Positions 57,714 to 64,000 of a DNA stretch of 64,000 nucleotides are shown piece after piece. Below the pieces are notes generated by a model, which saw nothing but the letters and a program-made list of their open reading frames with translations, had not been told where the DNA came from and ran no database searches. The position numbers and the translations under genes are program-made. The DNA comes from Paracentrotus lividus (taxonomy: Eukaryota; Echinodermata; Echinoidea; Camarodonta; Echinidae): contig CALNVZ010002974.1 in NCBI GenBank assembly GCA_940671915.1, forward strand, positions 20,925,017 through 20,989,016, read 5' to 3'. Positions within the stretch are counted from its first letter, which is position 1; each line of letters starts with the position of its first letter.

Positions 57714-60700
57714 ATGCAACACATCCTGCGTAGCCTGCCTCGTGTGGTAGCAACAAAGGAGAGTGGTGGGTGCAAGATACTGTGTGGCACAGACATGGGT
57801 CGCTAGGTCAGGCAGAGCTGCTCTGGAAAGGTCCATTCTCGTTTGGTCAATTGTATATGTGATGATGCAATGATTACCAGTGATTTATAGAATTTGCTTC
57901 TTACCTATATAGGCCTCAGCACTTTCTGGAGCTCTTAGAAGTTTAACCTGGTGAATGTGGTTTATGTCATGCTATTGCAGGCGTTCTCCATAGAGTAACT
58001 GTGGGCCTTGGTATTTAGTGGGTTAACCAGGGCATAGAGAGATGATTGTGGTGTCCTGATGCTTTGAAGCTTCAATGACCAATGTTTTATTACTTTTCAA
58101 TTAATTTCATTACATCATTACTTGGTCATTAGCTCCTTTTCTACAAACAGATTTTAAATGATTTATTGGAAATTTAATATCTAATTGTATCAAAGGCACA
58201 AAGGTTCTAATATGTGCGTGATGTTTTCACTAGTTCCCAAACTGCATGGTACGTTCGGAGCTTTTCAATTCAATTTCCATCTATCATTATCTAAGGCATA
58301 TAGTAGCTTCCAAACCCATTCTGTCTTTTGATTGAGTAATCAAACTAAACATGTTTGAATTATTAACAGGAAAAAAAATAGTTTGGACTCCATAAAGGGC
58401 CTCTGTTCTATTCTAGATCATCAAGGGTCTTAGATTTTGACACCTAATGAAGGCTTGGAACTTCTTGGTTAGTGACCACATTTCATGCGGCTGGACCGTG
58501 TTCTGTGCCCGCATATTGCACCCCCGTTCTTTGCCAAGCTGTAGCGTGTTGAGGCCGCAAGGCTGTGTTGCCTGCGACATGTTACAGGCGCATTGATAAG
58601 TTGTCTACAAGTCTGTAAGGGGATAGCCACTCCAAATATCTTGGTACAACAAAATAGCCAGGGAGAGATACACTAATTGGCTTAACAGTCAATGCCAAAT
58701 TTGACAAGTGTACCTAACCCAGTTTTGTTGTAGCGAGAGAAGGAAAGGCATTAGAATTGAAATATTTGTCATGTAATTTTCTTCCATGTAAACCAGGCAT
58801 TCTGCCAAGGAAAAAAATTAGGAAGCATTATTTAAAGTTTTCCTATTTTCCAGGGTACATGTATGTAGATACTTGGGGATGTACATCACTTTGATTGGTA
58901 TACATTCACACAAAACAAAAAGTTGTACTTCATTGTATAAATTGTAATAAATTGTGTGTGTACCTATATTATTGTGTATATGCGTGTAGGAGGAAGCTTT
59001 TGGGGAAGCTTTTTTCTGCTTCAGAAAATTTGTTGGAGTCTATTCCGACAATAATTTATTTTATTATATCATGTGACAATCGCTAATATATGCCATGTCA
59101 AATCTTTTTCTAATACTCTGTCTCTCAGACGTTCTGGCAAGTACCCAAGTATACAAATGTACCGTATATCCAGTAGATCCAATCTAATGTTGTACAGGTG
59201 TTTGATATTTGGATCAGTAGAAAAGCAACCATTTGTGTTTCTACTCATATTTCACTACTTTGTGATTGATGAAAGGGGTCTAATGGCATCTTATTTCTAC
59301 TTCAAACAAATGGTGATGACATAAGACTTATTTGACAATTAAAGTCGTTGTTGGAACTAATATTTTTGTATAATTTTACAATCACTTGAACAAATTTTGT
59401 TAAAAGTGATTTTTCTCTCTGATTACTGGATGGTATATTCCATATGTTTTTTGTACACACTTCTTATAATCATATGGTATATTTATATCTATATATATAT
59501 TGCTACTAAGGCTAAGTCTGTAGATGTATAAAGCAGTTTCTACAAAAATGTATGTCTAAAGAGAAAATTTGTGGTGCGGTAGTTTCTTGTGCAATTGTAG
59601 CTTGTAAGAGATGATTATATTATACAAGGTTTAGAGTAGAAATCTTTATGTGTTGGACCATGTTCTCATAACTTGGGACTACCAGGAGTGTTGAAGAGGA
59701 TGATGAACAACCCTACATTAACATCTCACCCATTCTGCATGTCTCATGCATAAGAGACGGAAGAGATGGGGTTGTTCACACTAATCAATCAAGTGCTCAT
59801 TGAAATATGAGCAGTGGGAATGGAACCTTATAATTGTGTCATTGTTGAAAAGCACCTCATATTAATTATTGATTTATTTTTTATCTATTTTGCTTTAAAG
59901 ATACGTGCCTTGATTTATCGCGCAGTAATGATCGATGTTGTTTGCAGCTCATTCCCCTTTCTATCAGATTTTTGTGTGTATGTAGATAACAAAATCCTAA
60001 AATACTGAATAGTATAAAGATATAATTAGACTATAAAATATGGGAACTATACCTATCTCATTTTAAACCCATGGGCCCATATTCTCAAAAGCCATCTAAC
60101 TTTAAGCCTAGCTTAAATCTGTGGTTTAACTATGGCATGCTAAAAGGGAATCAATCTGTCTATGTTGCACGTTCTTATCACCTTCACTGAATTCTGGAAT
60201 CATGTTTTAATTGTAAGGAAAACTTTTGTACTTATCATTCCCAAGCAGTTTTTAATAGTTTCACTACCAAAAATTATGATGAATTGAACGTCTACTTTTC
60301 GGGATTGATTCCCTTTTAGCGAGCCATAGTTAAACTACAGATTGAAGCTAGGCTTAAAGTTAGGCGGCTTTTGAGAATACGGGCCTTAGTGCCCTCTCTA
60401 TTTTGACAGGGACAACCCATTTCCAAAATTTAAATGCTGGACTATAGGATAATCCCTTCAGTGATAAACTGTGAACCTCGGTGGAAGCAGAAAAATTGAA
60501 GAAATACTTTCAGAAAAGAACTTGAATAAGAATAGCACAAGCTTTTGAGAGTGTAGATTACTAGAGAATGCTAGTCATTGTGAGGAGTCTCTAATTTAAT
60601 TTTAACTGTGTAAACTGTATAAAGGGCCCAAATTTTGTACAAATTGATGCTTATTGCATCTGGTATTATTAAATGTTTCCTGATTTATTTCCAGGAGTGC

Positions 60701-62249
60701 TTTAGATTCATTTGATTTAATGTTGATATCTTCAAGAAATAATTGCATTGCATCACAGTTTAATGACTACTAATGAAAAAAAAAAATCAACTAAAATGAC
60801 TCATTTTTAACATTCTGCTTACAGACATGGAACTTGTATTATAGCAATATATTCAGTTTTAATTAACTACTTTGAATTAATAATTACTATGGCACTATAT
60901 TTAAAAGACATCTCATGTGCATAAACATACTTGCTGATCTGTAGGATGTTATTATTGCTACTGCCTAAAACTTCATTTTAAGTTTTGCAATGTGTGTAGC
61001 TATAACCACCAAATATGTGTAGTGTACCCTGTAAATTTCTGTGAATATTTTGTATGAATTTGTCTTGTACTCTAGCATTGTGTGTTTATAAATATCTTGC
61101 AATTACTTGTAAAGACAGACAAGAATTATTATTATATATGATCATATATCTTTATCTTCCACTTGTTTGTAAAGTTGAGTATAGAAGAAGCTAAATTTTA
61201 TTTTATTCAAAATGTGAATGCAAATCTACTCTAGGATTAGATTTTTGGACTTTTGCTGTACAAAATAGATGTAAAATTGGTCAGTTAATTTGAGCAATGT
61301 ATAATGCTTGCATCCAGATGGAAGTTATGTATCATAGATGCATGCTTAAACGAGAACATAAAGAGTATAAATGAAAAGTTAATATGTCACCATTTATTCA
61401 TTTATTTATGTAATGCAGAACCTATTTTTGCAGTGTCGAAAGGAAATGCATTGTTCTAATGTGATAAGCTAGTATCTAGTATAACAACACAATGTTCGCA
61501 TTATCTTTTAATTTGTTATATCATTTAATGCCAAAATCATAGCAAGATATGTTGCCTTTATTTCTGTTATATTCTTTGATATTGTGCTGTGTACACAGTG
61601 TCAAAGGAGATATTGTAGAGTTTTGTAATATTGTTCTGCCGTTATTTGTATGTATGACAAAATATGTGCATTTGGGATTTGTGAAATGCTTGGGGGAGAT
61701 CAGACAGAAAATACACTAAAAAAGTCTTAAGTTACGACTCGTGTCCATTGCCTCGCATGTTGTGTGACGTTTCTCGTGTGTTGCATTTTCTAGTGTGGCG
61801 AGTTATGATTTAAATCCCAATTATGTTGCTTTATTTTTTGTTCTTTGTTCACCCATCTAATTTTGACCAGAAAAACAAATTTGTTGTTGGAAATCCTACT
61901 CCCTTTCAAGTTCCATACCCCTGTTTGGCATCAAAAGAGTGTTTTCTGCTCACCCCTCCCCTCTTTTTTTTCTGTTATGCCACTTTTCTGCTTTTCATCT
62001 GCTGCCCTCTCTGATTGAAGCCCAATATTTCTTATACTTTATTGATGATGAAAGAATTAAAACAGTCCATTCCTGTTAAAATGAGCTCATGGCCCATTCA
62101 ATTGCCTTGTAACAAAATTTCAATACACATGAAACCAGAAAAATTTCCTTGTATTTGTTCTTGTTATAACGGGAGTAGGCTGTAGTGCATTTTGTTCAAG
62201 GTGCCTTTTGCTTATTGCACCCATAACCCTCCCGGGTCAGGAGAGGCAC
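57714..62249 (+). other. Probable DIP2 3' UTR and downstream DNA
   Basis: No coding exon seen after the stop. AATAAA occurs at 58946-58951 and ATTAAA near 62055. Vertebrate DIP2 transcripts have long 3' UTRs, so a UTR of 1.2 to 4.4 kb is plausible. A GC-rich island within it, about 58480-58600, is unlike its AT-rich surroundings. UTR end not determined. Confidence 0.4.
60074..60385. mobile_element. MITE with about 80-bp inverted arms
   Basis: GGCCCATATTCTCAAAAGCC through AACTATGG...AAAAGGGAATCAATC pairs over about 80 bases with the right arm (GATTCCCTTTTAGCGAGCCA to GAGAATACGGGCC), about 88% alike. Would fold into a long RNA hairpin if transcribed in the DIP2 3' UTR. Confidence 0.85.
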
Positions 62250-62440
62250 ATCGTGACAGAATGTTGCACCATATTCATCCATTTATGGGTGTGGGCTTGG
62301 CCCCTGGCTTTGGCCAAATATCATGTCAGTCCACCTTTTCCTTTGTCATCCTCCTCTCCTCAAACAAGTCCTTGTAGGAAAGGCCACATGATCTTGATAC
62401 ATGGCGGTACCATTCAACTTTCCTCTGTTTTACAGACCAT
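62250..62440 (-). repeat. LINE reverse-transcriptase C-terminal fragment
   Basis: On the - strand a frame reads KQRKVEWYRHVSRSCGLSYK, with a downstream out-of-frame TDMIFGQSQ. This resembles the (K/R)WYGHV(T/S)RS(S)GL...W(T)xMxFGQSQ tail found after the reverse transcriptase of many non-LTR retrotransposons. Short and decayed. Confidence 0.45.
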
Positions 62441-62499
62441 AAAATTGTTTTCACTGTAGCATATTTATTCCACAATGACATATATTTAAACGATTCCCA

Positions 62500-62641
62500 G
62501 ATAACTATCCCCTGAACAATTAACCTGGTCAATCACGCCACCAAAAATCTGCCACCACATCCTACTCCTAACCACAATCCCATTTCTGAGGGGGGGGGGG
62601 GTTGTACAGGGAGTAATTGTCCAGGGGTAATTGTCCTGATA
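62500..62641. mobile_element. MITE 'TCAGGACAATTACCCC', copy 2
   Basis: GATAACTATCCCCTGAACAA continuing TTAACC at the left and GTAATTGTCCAGGGGTAATT continuing GTCCTGAT at the right; a G run at 62590-62601. Same family as 24684-24813. Confidence 0.7.
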
Positions 62642-64000
62642 CACGATACACATATGGAGCCACACAAAAACAAGGTATTAGGTCATGTATTAGGTGTTAG
62701 TAAAAGTATAACAATTACATATTTATTATTAATAATGTTGAAATTTAAAGGATGTCAATTTTGTTTGAACGTCAGGCCGCCCCACCTTTACAAAATGTGG
62801 TATCATTTTAAAAGTAGTAGATACATGTATTTGCATAAATTACGGATTGACACAGATTAAGAGAGCCGCTATAATTGTTACCACCAAACCAAAATGGTTC
62901 ACATGAGTTAGTACTTGCGATTATGTCACGGTTTGAAACATACATTTGTTTTACAGACTGACTGGCATGTTGTACAAGACCCATCAGACAGTAATACATG
63001 CAACCGTACTCAAGATAATACACCCTATAAAACAAAAATTGATGAGATGAAAACTAAACTTTAAATTATTCAATGTTTATAAATATGGTTATGTGTTCAT
63101 AATAATATAAATCTTTGGTGGCAATAACATCATCATAGTATTCATCATTAAAATATAGTTTGTTAAAACTCATGAAAAGTTTAAGTTTTAAAACTCAAGA
63201 ATTGAAAAATTCAATTATTGGGTCCCATAATGGGTCCCATAATAACTTTGATTAATAAAAAAAAAAATAACGGTTAAAAATAGTCGCAGGCATACCCTTA
63301 ATGATCGGAAGAATATTTCAAAAACAATAATACACCATACACCCCCAAAATTCTAAAATTACTATATAATACTATTATATTGTACATTGTTTTATTATAC
63401 AACGAAAGATTTTAATTAAAATGATGAAACAAATTCTCATTATGTAATACTGTACGATAAATATGGCAAGTGTATAGGACATAATGAAATCGGGGCTATC
63501 AACTTTTTCACATGGGCACTTATTCTCCTGTCAGAAATTTAACTTACACCCACTTTCACCCCTCCACCCCCCCCAAAAAAATAGACAAACGGAAAATTGA
63601 ATAGTTTAACAGTAAGATTGTCTGTAATCTCTGCTTTTCTGCTTCCTGCGAGCCCACTCCCTTCTATTGAATTTCCTGCTTAAAGTTGACAGCCCTGACA
63701 AAATGGTGAAACATATCTTTTCTAAATGAATGTAAAATAAGACTTAATAACTCATGCCATTAATGGTAACTACGATAGTAACGTTGCCAACAGCCAATCA
63801 AAATGCAGTGTTTCATGAAAGTTACCCATAATTGCAGAGTTAAATAACAAGTTTTATGCAACGTGGGCATTACGGGGGGCAACGCCTTCGATTTTCAGAT
63901 TTTGGTAGATATCTAAAAGTTTTGTAGTCATCTTGTCTGCTAATCTGCAAATCGGAGTATTGGGGGCGTTTTGGGGAGTAGGCTCAGTTAAGCTGGCAAA
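62642..64000. other. Intergenic, nothing recognised
   Basis: AT-rich, short A/C runs (63569-63580). No gene, RNA or repeat that I can support. Confidence 0.4.

Overview
This is a window of a large, intron-rich, AT-rich animal genome. It has the look of a marine invertebrate deuterostome: many copies of the palindrome TACATGTA, many short inverted-repeat DNA transposons, tRNA-derived SINEs, and a dispersed repeat with TCCGT/CGTCC runs. A sea urchin or other echinoderm is my best guess, from repeat style and protein similarity only.

The one gene I can support firmly is a single-copy-type DIP2 (disco-interacting protein 2) orthologue on the + strand. It was read exon by exon from 22722 to a stop at 57711-57713. 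Thirty-seven exons join in frame (4503 nt, 1500 codons plus stop). They encode a low-complexity N-terminal linker, the conserved DIP2 KIQQLLNTLKRPKR segment, and two tandem fatty-acyl-AMP-ligase-like (ANL superfamily) domains ending in the DIP2 C-terminus PIYVAYNM. The DMAP1-binding domain that normally opens DIP2 was not found. Either its exons lie upstream of the window, or the transcript seen here starts at an alternative first exon at 22722.

Layout: 1-606 may hold the last coding exon of an unrecognised upstream gene (weak). 607-22721 has no gene I can support; it is AT-rich DNA with MITE-like elements, including an unusual 1.64-kb element at 5386-7024 that carries a regularly spaced 14-base motif. 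22722-57713 is DIP2, whose introns hold SINEs, MITEs, microsatellites, a three-deep nest of repeats (55100-56816) and a partly duplicated exon (45640-45877). 57714 to about 62 kb is probably a long 3' UTR or downstream DNA with a hairpin MITE; 62.2-64 kb holds a LINE fragment and another MITE. No CRISPR, operon, rRNA or intact tRNA gene is present, and no retrovirus-like element was recognised.
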